NCBI GenBank assembly: GCA_030430575.1
Contig: JAUIKF010000011.1
Location: forward strand, 1 to 64,000
DNA from: Bacteroidia bacterium
Lineage (GTDB): Bacteria; Bacteroidota; Bacteroidia; J057
DNA length: 64,000 nt
Direction: 5' to 3'
In this document: positions 42,595-52,203 of the stretch, piece after piece
How the letters are laid out: each line of letters opens with the position of its first letter
Position numbering within the stretch: position 1 is the stretch's first letter
Translations under genes and position numbers: made by a program
Notes under the pieces: generated by a model
Told to the model about the DNA's origin: nothing
Database searches by the model: none
Seen by the model: the letters and a program-made list of their open reading frames with translations, nothing else

Positions 42595-44769
42595 ATGCAA
42601 CACATCTACCTCTGTTTCCTTTGGATCTTCTGTCTTTGCTCTGTGTGTTTTGGGCAAAACCATTTTGCGCCCTGTGGTTCACGGTGTGACCATGAAGCGA
42701 CGATGGCAGAATTCCCTGCCACTGAGATTCTAGAACAGCGGCTAGATGCTTTTTTGATGCGGCGAATCCTCCAAGACAGACTGGTGGGAAGGCGGAGTGG
42801 GGATTCTGCCATCCATACGATTCCTGTCGTGTTTCATGTCATGCACGAGTGGGGCCTAGAGCAATTGTCTATGAGCCAAATTCAGTTGGAACTCACTCGG
42901 TTAAATGATGCATACCGCAATCGAGGGTATTTTGATCAAGGGGAAGGCGTGGATACCCACATCGAATTTTGCCTGGCCCAAGTGGACCCCGATGGGAATC
43001 CTACTTCTGGGGTAGAACTGGTCTATAGTCCTTTTGCGGACATTAAATCCCGCACAGAGAACTACGACATGCGCGCCCAATACAATTGGGATGCGTCGCG
43101 CTATTTGAACATCTACACGACTAGGAGTATCCAATTTCTCATCGGTTTTGATACTGTGAATGTGATTGGTACAGGTTCCTACCCTACCGATATTGGAACG
43201 GGCAGAGATGCCCTTACGATCATCGCATCAGTGATCGGGGTACCCAATGACCCTGAACAGTCTATCACCTTGGTTCACGAAGTAGGCCATTTCCTCGGCC
43301 TCTATCACCCCTTCACCAATGGCTGCGCCAATAAGGACTGCCTTATGGATGGGGACCGCGTATGTGATACGCCACCTGATAATCTATCCACTACCTTCGA
43401 AGGGTGTATCGTCAATAATAATTGCACCACCGATTCGGATGATCCGCGCAGCATCAATCCCTTTGTGGTTGATGTCCCTGACCTGAACAATCTGTACATG
43501 GATTATAACTTGTCAGGGTGCAAGAATATGTTCACTGCAGGGCAGCGAGAGCGTATGCGGGCCGTGCTCACCTATATCAGACCTGACCTACTCATTCATC
43601 AGGTATGTGCCCCATTATTCGCAATAGATTATGGTGTGACGCCCTTGGCAAGGGAAGGCATGGTCGTTTGTGAATCCATTTTCACCCCAAAACTCTCCCT
43701 CACGAATTTTGGCACTTCTCCTATCACTGGAACCACCATTTATTACCAGATCGATCAACAAATGACTCAATCTATTCCCTGGACGGGGCAATTGACAAAA
43801 GGCCAAACCACCACTATTTCGCTTCCTCCCCTATCGCTTGCGCCAGGTCAGCATAGCTTTTCAGCCTCTGTGTCAGTACCCACCGATCAGTATCCTAAGA
43901 ATGACAGTATGATGCAGGCCTTTTTTATCCCAAGTACTGAGAGCCTACCTTTTTTTGAAGGGTTTGAGGGAGATTGGAAAAGGAAATGGGGCCTGGTCAA
44001 TCCTGAAGGAAAGGGATGGACTGTAGGGCCTTATGGGTGTGATCCTCCACTGGACCGTCGAGCGATCCGCATTAGCAATACCTATTTCTATGAAACAGGA
44101 TTTAAAGATGGCCTGATCAGTCCTGTGATTGATCTGACAGGCTATGCGGATGCACACCTCTTCTTCGATGTCGCTTATGGCAATAAAACCAGTTCCTTGA
44201 TCAATCAAGATGAGCTATGGATAGAAGTATCCACCGATTGTGGAGAATCATTTGATCAAGGGATTATTTACAAGAAAAGCCGTACTCAACTGAGTACCAG
44301 GGATATAAGTGGCGACACATCACTAGTCTGGCAGCCAACAGATTGCCAGGATTGGCGAAGAGAGCGTGTAGACCTCAGTCAGTTTGCAGGAGAAGAAGTC
44401 ATGCTAAAATTTGTGTTTAGCAAGTATAGAAATGGGTTGACGGTGTATTTGGACAATATTTCGGTTGAGGGGAACCCTTCTTCTTCTGTTCCATCTCCAT
44501 ATGATCAGGAAGTGCCTTTTCGGTTATTCCCCAACCCTACTCAGGCTGATTTCAACATTCATATTTCTCCTCCCCTTTTAGAACCTGCCGTATTGAACAT
44601 TTATTCCCTAGGAGGAAAAGTCATTTGGTCAAAGGCTCTTGACCCCATCGAATTCCAACATAGCCAGCAGGCAGTCTCACTCCCTGAATTGCCATCTGGT
44701 GTTTATCTTTTTCAATTAACAAATCACCACCAATTTGTCACCCAGAAACTCATCATTTCACCTCGATAA
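42595..44769 (+). CDS. T9SS-exported M43-type metalloprotease
   Basis: The 724-residue product has the same layout as its neighbours: signal peptide (FCLCSVCFGQ), pro-region (LMRRILQDRLVGRRSGD), catalytic domain with HEVGHFLGLYH at 43276-43308 and Met-turn LYMDYN, the disulfide-rich loop CLMDGDRVCDTPPDN, CARDB-like and MAM-like domains, and T9SS tail (LFPNPTQADFNIH). Zinc ligands and catalytic Glu are intact, so it should be an active secreted endopeptidase. ATG 42595 chosen by signal peptide. TTTAATT/AATTAAA (42537-42553) is a palindrome next to the likely promoter. Confidence 0.9.
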   Translation: MQHIYLCFLWIFCLCSVCFGQNHFAPCGSRCDHEATMAEFPATEILEQRLDAFLMRRILQDRLVGRRSGDSAIHTIPVVFHVMHEWGLEQLSMSQIQLELTRLNDAYRNRGYFDQGEGVDTHIEFCLAQVDPDGNPTSGVELVYSPFADIKSRTENYDMRAQYNWDASRYLNIYTTRSIQFLIGFDTVNVIGTGSYPTDIGTGRDALTIIASVIGVPNDPEQSITLVHEVGHFLGLYHPFTNGCANKDCLMDGDRVCDTPPDNLSTTFEGCIVNNNCTTDSDDPRSINPFVVDVPDLNNLYMDYNLSGCKNMFTAGQRERMRAVLTYIRPDLLIHQVCAPLFAIDYGVTPLAREGMVVCESIFTPKLSLTNFGTSPITGTTIYYQIDQQMTQSIPWTGQLTKGQTTTISLPPLSLAPGQHSFSASVSVPTDQYPKNDSMMQAFFIPSTESLPFFEGFEGDWKRKWGLVNPEGKGWTVGPYGCDPPLDRRAIRISNTYFYETGFKDGLISPVIDLTGYADAHLFFDVAYGNKTSSLINQDELWIEVSTDCGESFDQGIIYKKSRTQLSTRDISGDTSLVWQPTDCQDWRRERVDLSQFAGEEVMLKFVFSKYRNGLTVYLDNISVEGNPSSSVPSPYDQEVPFRLFPNPTQADFNIHISPPLLEPAVLNIYSLGGKVIWSKALDPIEFQHSQQAVSLPELPSGVYLFQLTNHHQFVTQKLIISPR

Positions 44770-44770
44770 T

Positions 44771-46939
44771 ATGAAAACAACGTTACCCTTTCTACTCATC
44801 ATCCCCCTGCTTCTTTGTGTCCAGACCATCAAGTCTCAGACCACAAGTACTTTTTGCGGCATGCATTTACTGCATGATGAGCGCTTAGATACAGATCCCG
44901 CTTACGCCCAAAAAATGGCGGAGCTTGATCAATACCTTATGCGAACGATCTTACAAGAAAGGTCACTCGGGAGTCGGTCTGAGGACACAGCGCTCTATAC
45001 TATCCCTGTTGTATTCCATATACTACACAATAATGGCAATGAAAACATAGCCGATTCTCGAATTTATCAAGAACTCGTCAACCTCAATGAGGCTTATCGA
45101 AATATTGGCTACTTCGATCAGGGAGCAGGCATTGATATGAACATAACATTCTGTCTGGCTTCCGTAGACCCTGATGGCTTTCCTACAAATGGAATTGAAC
45201 GAATTCAAACCGCTGATTATAATATTACCTCACGTACCCAAAATGCCCAAATGCGAAGAAAATACAATTGGGATCCCAATCGCTACTTGAATTTCTATAC
45301 AGCTGAAAATATCAATTTTAATGGCCAAGGAATTGCGGGAACAGCCATCTTTCCAGATGATGCTGGGCAGCCAGAAGATGGCATTACCATCCTCGCAGAC
45401 CTCATTGGGCTAGCGAATACCAAATATGAAAGTGCGACGATGGCACATGAGTTGGGGCACTATTTTGGGTTATATCATACCCACCAGGGAGGGTGTGAGA
45501 ACTTTGACTGTATGCTCCAAGGAGACCGTGTGTGTGATACGCGGCCTGATAATAATTCCATCACTTTTGAAGGGTGTATCAACCAAAACAATTGTTCCAC
45601 AGACGCGGATGATCCTCGTATCGTCAACCCTTTCAAAACAGACAGTTTCGACATGAATCGAAATTATATGGATTATAACAGCAGACGCTGCAGAATTTCT
45701 TTTACGGAAGGACAAAGAGAGCGTGTCCGCGCGGTAATACGCAACCTGAGAAGCTCTCTGCTTACCTCCAATGTCTGCAGGAACCCAATGCCTTACGATG
45801 CAGGCGTCACACAGATTGAAGCCCCTAACTACCTCATTTGCGACTCTGTTTTTCTCCCAGAAGTCTCCCTTACTAATTTTGGGTTGGCTCCCATATCCAC
45901 AGTCGATATTCTATACCAGGTGGATGGAGGCCCTATCCAAACCTTTTCATGGAGCGGCAATGTGCCATATACCCAGACGACCACTGTCTTACTTGATCCA
46001 CTACAGGTAACCAAGGGCCTCCACGAATTGCGTGTTTTCACCTCCATGCCTAACGGGCAACAAGATGGGTATGCTGATAATGATACTACCCTTACATATT
46101 TCACTTATTCTCCCCTCGAACAGGTTCCTGTTCAGGTAAACTTTGAACAAGGCATCCCGGATAATTGGACTATTTACAACCCATATGGATATACATGGGA
46201 ACACCGAGAAGACGGTTGCGATTCTGCGCTAGGCAATGCGCATTGCTTAGTTATGGACAATACTTTGTTTTATGGGGGAGGATATGAAGATGGCTTCACC
46301 TCCCCGGCCATAGACTTGACTTATGCCAGTTCTGCTACCTTAAGCTTTGATTATGCATATGGCTTTAAAACCAATATGGGAGATATTTCTGACCAATTGA
46401 GCATACAAGTGTCTACTGATTGTGGAAAAACCTTCCAGACTGGAGGGCTTTGGATAAGGCAAGGAACAAACCTCTCAACCAAAAACATCAACAATGATAC
46501 TGCTAGTGTATGGAAACCTACTGATTGTGGAGATTGGCAAAATGCCACAGTTAATTTAGGGCTTTTCCTAGGTAGAGAAGTTGTCATTCAGTTTTTGTAT
46601 ACTAAATCGAGAAATGGCTTTCCCATTTACCTCGATAATATCAATATTGACGGAATCATATCCGTGGACCTAGAAGAAGACCTCCTCCCAGCTCAAACCA
46701 TAACGGTGTTTCCCAATCCTAATAGGGGCCAATTTTTTATGGAAACCTTATTGCCTCAGCACACCGATCTCCACTTGACACTGACAGATTTTACAGGCCG
46801 GGTTGTGATGCGCTCTATGGCGTCCACCCACCAAGGAGGTCGTATCCCCATCACAACTGGCGAGGTTCCCAAAGGTATCTACTTACTCAAAGTAGACACA
46901 TCTTTGGGTAGTCATACCGCCAAAGTTGTGATTCTTTAA
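44771..46939 (+). CDS. T9SS-exported M43-type metalloprotease
   Basis: The 722-residue paralog starts one base after the preceding stop, so the two are certainly one transcript. It has a signal peptide (MKTTLPFLLIIPLLLCVQ), a pro-region (LMRTILQERSLGSRSED), an intact zinc motif HELGHYFGLYH at 45446-45478, Met-turn NYMDYN, CMLQGDRVCDTRPDN, CARDB-like and MAM-like domains (DYAYGFKTN, IYLDNINIDG) and a T9SS tail (VFPNPNRGQFFM, PKGIYLLKVDT). An active secreted protease is expected. ATG 44771 was preferred to the frame start at 44735, which overlaps the previous gene. Confidence 0.91.
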   Translation: MKTTLPFLLIIPLLLCVQTIKSQTTSTFCGMHLLHDERLDTDPAYAQKMAELDQYLMRTILQERSLGSRSEDTALYTIPVVFHILHNNGNENIADSRIYQELVNLNEAYRNIGYFDQGAGIDMNITFCLASVDPDGFPTNGIERIQTADYNITSRTQNAQMRRKYNWDPNRYLNFYTAENINFNGQGIAGTAIFPDDAGQPEDGITILADLIGLANTKYESATMAHELGHYFGLYHTHQGGCENFDCMLQGDRVCDTRPDNNSITFEGCINQNNCSTDADDPRIVNPFKTDSFDMNRNYMDYNSRRCRISFTEGQRERVRAVIRNLRSSLLTSNVCRNPMPYDAGVTQIEAPNYLICDSVFLPEVSLTNFGLAPISTVDILYQVDGGPIQTFSWSGNVPYTQTTTVLLDPLQVTKGLHELRVFTSMPNGQQDGYADNDTTLTYFTYSPLEQVPVQVNFEQGIPDNWTIYNPYGYTWEHREDGCDSALGNAHCLVMDNTLFYGGGYEDGFTSPAIDLTYASSATLSFDYAYGFKTNMGDISDQLSIQVSTDCGKTFQTGGLWIRQGTNLSTKNINNDTASVWKPTDCGDWQNATVNLGLFLGREVVIQFLYTKSRNGFPIYLDNINIDGIISVDLEEDLLPAQTITVFPNPNRGQFFMETLLPQHTDLHLTLTDFTGRVVMRSMASTHQGGRIPITTGEVPKGIYLLKVDTSLGSHTAKVVIL

Positions 46940-46962
46940 CCTTTTTGGTGATATTTGAGTGA

Positions 46963-46999
46963 TTAGACCTGGTGGGTTTTGAAAACCTACTAGGTCTAA
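46963..46999. repeat. Inverted element, copy 2 (ACCTGGTGGGTTTT)
   Basis: TTAGACCTGGTGGGTTTT (46963-46980) pairs with 46982-46999 over 18 positions with two G-T pairs. It is 23 bases after the M43 stop and probably acts as its 3' hairpin. Confidence 0.65.
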
Positions 47000-47033
47000 A
47001 TATTTTAGGGGAATTTTTTAAGCCAATCCAATT

Positions 47034-49256
47034 ATGAACAAAACATCCTTTTTTCATGCAGTCTGTCTAGCCACCTGCATGCTTTTTTTGCCATTTCTTC
47101 ACGCCCAGAACTCCGTCTCATCTGATGGCAAAGTCACCCTGGAAGACCTCTGGATTTACTACAAATACTTTCCGCAGTCTGCTAGTGAATTTCGGTGGAT
47201 GAATGACGACCAGTATTATTCCACGTTGGAGTCTGAAGGAGGATTGACGATTTGGAAAAATGGTATCGTGGAGGGGAAACGGCTAGAGGCCATCCTAAAC
47301 ATTACGCAACTGGACTTAGGGGAAGAGGTAGATGCCAAGGATGTCACAGACTATAGCTTCAATAGCGATGAAAGCAAGATCCTGCTGAAAGCTAAGATAG
47401 AACCTATCTATCGCCGATCACGCAAGGAAATCTCCTACGTTTACGACCGCCAAACCAAAAACCTCTTCCAACTCCATGATGGCCAGAAGGTCAGTTATGC
47501 TACCTTCTCTCCCGATGCCAGCAAGATCGCTTACACCTTTGACAACAACCTCTATTACTACGACTTTACTTCCCAAAAACGGATTCAAGTCACCTATGAT
47601 GGTAAGCTCAACCACATCATCAATGGATCTACAGACTGGGTCTATGAGGAAGAATTGAGCTTTGCCAAGGCCTTTGAATGGTCGCCAGACAATCAGCGAA
47701 TAGCTTTCTTTCGCTTTGACGAAACCCGCGTACTGGAGTTCTCCATGGTCATGTATGGAGAGCTTTACCCCGATCAGCATCGCTTCAAATATCCCAAAGC
47801 AGGCGAGCAGAATGCGCTTGTCACCATTCAGATCTACGACTTGAATACCAAGGCCACCATGCCTGCTGACATAGGTCCAGAAACGGATCAATACATTTCT
47901 CGCATGGCGTGGACTCCCAATGATAATCAGTTGGCCCTACTCCGTTTGAATCGCCTCCAAAACCAGGTGGACCTTCTCTTGGTAGAACCTGCCTCTGGCA
48001 AGTCTACTACTTTGCTTACCGAAAAGACGGATACCTATGTAGAAGTAGAAAAGGACAAATGGCATTTTCTTTCTAACTCTACAGACTTTATCTGGACGAG
48101 TGAAGCCAGTGGGTACAACCATATTTATCGCTATAGCCGTGAAGGGAAGCTGGTCAAGCAACTCACCAAGGGGAAATTCGATGTAGATGAGATATTGGGA
48201 GCTGATGAAGAAAATAATAAGATTTACTTTACTTCAACTGAAGTCTCCCCGTTGGAACGGCACCTCTATTCGATCAGCTTGGAAGGCAAAGGAAAAAAGC
48301 AGTTGACCAAGCAGGAAGGGATGCACAATATCACTTTCAGCTCCAGTTATAGCTATTATGTAGATAATTACAGTACTGCTAGAGATCCCAACAGGACTGT
48401 TTTGGCCCATAATAATGGCAAGACGGAAAAGACCTTAGTGGACAATAACGGGTTACGGGAACGTGTCAATGCCCTGAACATCCGCCAGCCTGAGTTCTTC
48501 AATTTTGAAACTAGTGAGGGGATTTCTCTTAATGGGTGGATGATCAAACCCAAAAACTTTGATCCCAACACGAAACATCCGGTCCTGATGTTCTGCTATG
48601 GAGGCCCCGAGTCTCAGGAAGTCCTGAATGCATGGGGACATGGCGACCCTTTCAATTATATGTGGTTTCAACACCTTGCACAAGAAGGCTATATCGTCGC
48701 TTGCGTAGACAACCGCGGCACCAATGGACGCGGCACCGCTTTCAAGAAAGCGACCCATGGAGACCTGGGTAGACTAGAGACGATCGATCAGATCGAGACA
48801 GCGAAATACTTGCAACAGCAGACCTATGTAGATCCCGATCGCATTGGGATATGGGGATGGAGTTATGGCGGGTATCTTACGTCATTGTGTATGGTAAAAG
48901 GAGGCGGTATCTTTAAGGCAGGAATCGCAGTAGCTCCCGTGACCAACTGGCGATTCTACGATACCATTTACACAGAACGCTACTTGAAACGACCTCAGGA
49001 AAATGCTAAAGGCTATGATGAAAACTCTCCGATCAATTATGCGAAAGACCTCCAAGGTGCTTATTTGCTAGTTCACGGCATGGCAGATGACAATGTCCAT
49101 TACCAAAACTCTGTCGAGTGGGTAGACGCCCTCATCCGCGCCAATAAGCAGTTTGACATGTTCTTTTACCCTAACAAAAATCACGGTATATTTGGTGGCA
49201 TCACACGCTACCACCTCTATACAAAAATGACTAATTTTATCAAGGAGAACTTGTAA
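47034..49256 (+). CDS. Dipeptidyl peptidase IV, S9B family
   Basis: The 740-residue product has a signal peptide (about 1-24, FLHAQ) and probably works in the periplasm or envelope; it removes X-Pro or X-Ala dipeptides from peptides made by the secreted proteases. The N-terminal beta-propeller carries the substrate-binding DWVYEEELS motif (about residues 200-208). The hydrolase domain has YGGPESQEV, VDNRGTNGRG, the nucleophile in IWGWSYGGY, the Asp in GMADDNVH and the His in NKNHGIFG. All residues are intact. There is no T9SS tail. Confidence 0.95.
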   Translation: MNKTSFFHAVCLATCMLFLPFLHAQNSVSSDGKVTLEDLWIYYKYFPQSASEFRWMNDDQYYSTLESEGGLTIWKNGIVEGKRLEAILNITQLDLGEEVDAKDVTDYSFNSDESKILLKAKIEPIYRRSRKEISYVYDRQTKNLFQLHDGQKVSYATFSPDASKIAYTFDNNLYYYDFTSQKRIQVTYDGKLNHIINGSTDWVYEEELSFAKAFEWSPDNQRIAFFRFDETRVLEFSMVMYGELYPDQHRFKYPKAGEQNALVTIQIYDLNTKATMPADIGPETDQYISRMAWTPNDNQLALLRLNRLQNQVDLLLVEPASGKSTTLLTEKTDTYVEVEKDKWHFLSNSTDFIWTSEASGYNHIYRYSREGKLVKQLTKGKFDVDEILGADEENNKIYFTSTEVSPLERHLYSISLEGKGKKQLTKQEGMHNITFSSSYSYYVDNYSTARDPNRTVLAHNNGKTEKTLVDNNGLRERVNALNIRQPEFFNFETSEGISLNGWMIKPKNFDPNTKHPVLMFCYGGPESQEVLNAWGHGDPFNYMWFQHLAQEGYIVACVDNRGTNGRGTAFKKATHGDLGRLETIDQIETAKYLQQQTYVDPDRIGIWGWSYGGYLTSLCMVKGGGIFKAGIAVAPVTNWRFYDTIYTERYLKRPQENAKGYDENSPINYAKDLQGAYLLVHGMADDNVHYQNSVEWVDALIRANKQFDMFFYPNKNHGIFGGITRYHLYTKMTNFIKENL

Positions 49257-49273
49257 GAACGGTTCAAACGTTC

Positions 49274-49315
49274 AGGGTTTAGGGTTTAGGGTTTAGGGTT
49301 TAGGGTTTAGGGTTC
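49274..49315 (+). repeat. Six AGGGTTT heptamers
   Basis: Six units in tandem, five exact AGGGTTT and a last AGGGTTC, in a gap between two genes. The flanks carry TTCAAACGTTCA and TTGAACG-type direct and inverted repeats as at 10815-10955. Confidence 0.9.
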
Positions 49316-49392
49316 GAATAATTAAGACTCTTTGAACGCCTTGAACCTTTTTGAACGAATTGAACCGCTAACACACATTAACATTTCTATAT

Positions 49393-49989
49393 ATGAACAA
49401 ATTTCTCAAAGACTCCCTCCAAGAACTAGACGATCTCGAAATCCATCTTGATCTGCCTGATGATGCGGTTTCAGACTTTTTTGAAGCGCAAAAAGAAGGC
49501 CTGAAAGGCTGGGTAGAAAAAACCAAAGAGCATCTCCAATCTGTAGAATTGGGGGAAGAAGGTAATAAGCTGAAAGCCAAATTGGAGCATATGCAAGTGC
49601 AACTTGCCCTGGGCAAAGCAGAAGGCCGTGATGCCTTTGAGGCTCAAAAAGAAAAGCTCGAGCATTCAATAAATGATACAGCTTCGCAGCTCAAAAAATG
49701 GGAAGATGGGGCTGAGGCAGGCATCGATAAGTTCTCAGATGATTTTCATCAGATGGCAGACGCTTTCAAAGATCGCCTGGAGCTCCTACGGCTTAAGTAC
49801 ACCTTGGGCAAGGCAGACCTCAAAGATGAATTTGAAGAAAAACGCAAAGATCTCAAAGACAAGATTCAAGCCATTAAATCAAAGGCTCCTAAGGAAGAAG
49901 ATGGGGATGACAAGTGGGATGAAGTAAAGGAAGAAATAGGAGAAGCATATGACCATTTGAAGAAAGCCGTGAGAGGCATCTTTTCCTAA
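49393..49989 (+). CDS. Cytoplasmic coiled-coil protein with internal repeats
   Basis: The 198-residue, highly charged, helical protein has no signal peptide and no Cys. Two similar segments repeat: LKAKLEHMQVQLALGKAEGR (about 58) and FKDRLELLRLKYTLGKADLK (about 124), each followed by F-E-x(2)-K and a Lys-rich helix. The layout suggests a coiled-coil bundle, such as a stress or scaffold protein. I do not recognise the family. A terminator follows at 50099. Confidence 0.65.
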   Translation: MNKFLKDSLQELDDLEIHLDLPDDAVSDFFEAQKEGLKGWVEKTKEHLQSVELGEEGNKLKAKLEHMQVQLALGKAEGRDAFEAQKEKLEHSINDTASQLKKWEDGAEAGIDKFSDDFHQMADAFKDRLELLRLKYTLGKADLKDEFEEKRKDLKDKIQAIKSKAPKEEDGDDKWDEVKEEIGEAYDHLKKAVRGIFS

Positions 49990-50098
49990 GCGGTGAGTTC
50001 ACTTTTTCTGAGTGTCTACGACTCACTTCTATACGAACCTCACTCAGTCTTTGAATTTGGATTATGTGTCAGTCTTTGATCATGGCTGCACAACACAT

Positions 50099-50130
50099 CA
50101 CCCCAGGGCAAATCGCCTTGGGGTGTTTTT
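50099..50130 (+). terminator. Intrinsic terminator
   Basis: CACCCCA (50099-50105) with TGGGGTG (50119-50125), inner GGC/GCC and five T afterwards. It ends the coiled-coil gene about 110 bases after its stop. Confidence 0.85.
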
Positions 50131-50151
50131 ATTAATACTTTTTAATAATCG

Positions 50152-50197
50152 TTAATGAGGCATTAAACCTTTTTCTGCACTGAAACCCGCAATTTTG
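50152..50197 (+). promoter_or_regulatory. Promoter with TTAATGAGGCATTAA operator-like element
   Basis: A palindrome, TTAATG-AGG-CATTAA (50152-50166), lies 23 bases before the -7-like box CAATTTTG (50190-50197). The same element (TTAACCAGGCCTTAA) at the same spacing precedes the gene at 54967. Confidence 0.45.
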
Positions 50198-50220
50198 GGC
50201 ATACCTCAATTAATACTATT

Positions 50221-52110
50221 ATGAGATTGCCCAATAATTACCTTTTCACCTTTGTGCTCTTTGTAGCCATTTCTCAATTTACATTTGCTCAAGATCTAAA
50301 TCTAGACCTCAACTTCACCCCGACTGAGCGGGATAGGAGCATGCCTGAGGAACTTCCCATGGATGTCGATCTATATGTATTGTGCCAATATGCCAAGGCG
50401 CCCACTAGCCAGGAAACCAGCATTTCGGTGTTAGACCGCATGCAGAGCCTTAGCTATTTCACTATGCCTGACGGACGGGTTTTGGTGGGGGTTCGCAATG
50501 AAACCAAAGGGCGTCCGATAAGCCGCGAAATCGTGGCGGCAGTTGGAGGAGAGGTGATCAGCCAATGGCGCTATTTAGCAGATGTCTACATCGCCCCAGA
50601 TAAGCTCATTGACTTGGCCAAACGCCTGCCAAAGGATTACTTCCTCTATGCGCAAGCCCTCTCCAATGACTTTGAGGGCATTTCGGATTCCGTCACCAAT
50701 TCCTTTAACTATAAAGCCAATGGTGCTGATGGCAAGGGAAAGACAGTTGCAGTCATTGACAATGGTTACGCCAGCTTTAACCTCATGCCCTATGACAATT
50801 ATGGGACGACCTATGATACGGTAGACTTCACAGGAAACGGTTTTCTTTCTGGAGGCACACATGGCCAAGCCTGTGCTGGGCGGGTATTCGACCATGCGCC
50901 AGGTGCTAATTTCTTGCTGTACAATGCCCCAGGCGAATCAGCTATGGGCAATGCCTTTGATGATGCCATCAGCAAAAACGTAGACGTGATTACCCTGTCC
51001 CAAAGTGCCCAAAATACAGGTTGGGATGACAATACAGGAACCCGCTGTGAGCAGGTGCATGACGCGACAGACGCAGGCGCGATCGTATTTTGCTCCTCTG
51101 GAAATAGAGGCAATAAGCACTGGGAAGGCAATTTCAGTGACCCAGACAATGATGATTGGCATAATTGGCTGGGAGGGGTAGAACTCAATATGGTGGAATT
51201 GGATTCTAGTAATAGTGGAAATCCAGGTACTATTTCTGTTTCTCTGCAATGGGACTATAACGGCATTGGTGACCTCTCAACTTATGAGCTTTATCTCGTC
51301 AATGTGGTCAATGGCCAGATACAAGGGGTCGTTCAAAGTGACATAGGTTGGCTGCCTTTGAAGAGAAACAGATTTGTTTCATATACCCAAGCCAATAAAT
51401 TCCAAAAGGAACAAATTGGCATCGCCGTTAGAGATCGTGGCATCACAGGGACGCCTAAGTTTGAAATTGTGGTCACTGGAAGTGGCGTCGGGCTTTTTGA
51501 TGTGATAGGCGTCAATATCCCTGCGGGTTCTACCACTTCTCCTTCCAATAGTACTGACCCCAACGTGATCTCCGTAGGAGGGGTTGAGTTTGATGTGTAT
51601 GCCCCTGGCTCAGGAGCCTCTGGCTTGATCGTAAATTATAGCAGCCAAGGGCCTACCAATAATGGCAACCTTGCTCCACGCATCACAGGTCCCACCAAAA
51701 CCGGGAATTTTCATGGTACGAGCTGCTCTACCCCTGAAAGCGCAGGCGCATGCCTCGCGCTCTGGTCTACCGTCCCCAACTATTCTCGTGCGGGCATCCG
51801 CTATTTAATCTATGAGCTGGCCCATATCTTCAAAGACTGGGGCGCCAATGGCCCTGACAATGTCTATGGCCACGGGGGTATTTACCTTTATGACTATGCG
51901 CCTGGAACTGTCTGGGTGGACAATCGCTTCAATAATGTACAAGGTCTCCCTTTTGGCCCATATTATTTCGTTCAGCATGCAAGGGATGCTGTTCCCAATA
52001 ATGGCAGGATGATGTTTATTGGGCAGAGCTATCCATTGCCCATTACCATGGCGATGCCAAAGAGCTTCTTGATGAAGACGATTGGCTATCATGCGACTGT
52101 GGGGGATTAG
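50221..52110 (+). CDS. Subtilisin-like serine protease (S8), exported, no T9SS tail
   Basis: The 629-residue product has a signal peptide (1-23, SQFTFAQ), an N-terminal prodomain-like region (about 24-165), and the S8 domain from about 170. Catalytic residues are readable: Asp in TVAVIDNGYASF, His in SGGTHGQACAGRVF, Asn-containing oxyanion region in FCSSGNRGNK and Ser in FHGTSCSTPESAGACLALW. A beta domain of about 140 residues (VELNMVELDSSNSG to FEIVVTGSGVG) is inserted between His and Ser. The tail is not a sorting domain, so location may differ from neighbouring T9SS proteases. Confidence 0.9.
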   Translation: MRLPNNYLFTFVLFVAISQFTFAQDLNLDLNFTPTERDRSMPEELPMDVDLYVLCQYAKAPTSQETSISVLDRMQSLSYFTMPDGRVLVGVRNETKGRPISREIVAAVGGEVISQWRYLADVYIAPDKLIDLAKRLPKDYFLYAQALSNDFEGISDSVTNSFNYKANGADGKGKTVAVIDNGYASFNLMPYDNYGTTYDTVDFTGNGFLSGGTHGQACAGRVFDHAPGANFLLYNAPGESAMGNAFDDAISKNVDVITLSQSAQNTGWDDNTGTRCEQVHDATDAGAIVFCSSGNRGNKHWEGNFSDPDNDDWHNWLGGVELNMVELDSSNSGNPGTISVSLQWDYNGIGDLSTYELYLVNVVNGQIQGVVQSDIGWLPLKRNRFVSYTQANKFQKEQIGIAVRDRGITGTPKFEIVVTGSGVGLFDVIGVNIPAGSTTSPSNSTDPNVISVGGVEFDVYAPGSGASGLIVNYSSQGPTNNGNLAPRITGPTKTGNFHGTSCSTPESAGACLALWSTVPNYSRAGIRYLIYELAHIFKDWGANGPDNVYGHGGIYLYDYAPGTVWVDNRFNNVQGLPFGPYYFVQHARDAVPNNGRMMFIGQSYPLPITMAMPKSFLMKTIGYHATVGD

Positions 52111-52115
52111 GAAAG

Positions 52116-52150
52116 TTCTACGTTCTACGTTCTACGTTCTACGTTCTACG
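52116..52150 (+). repeat. Five TTCTACG heptamers
   Basis: Five exact tandem units start five bases after the S8 protease stop. The unit is close to TTCTAGG at 17163. Confidence 0.9.
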
Positions 52151-52165
52151 TTTTTGACGTGCTAT

Positions 52166-52203
52166 ACACCTCGGAGGTTTAGGAAAACCTCCGAGGTGTT
52201 TTT
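52166..52203. terminator. CCTCGGAGG inverted element, copy 3, terminator-like
   Basis: ACACCTCGGAGGTTT (52166-52180) and its exact complement (52185-52199) around AGGA, followed by T to 52203. Confidence 0.75.

Noticed and set aside
49274-49315. TTTAGGG repeats like plant telomeres
   Set aside because: Only six units, surrounded by bacterial genes on both sides; fits the local heptamer family instead of a chromosome end.
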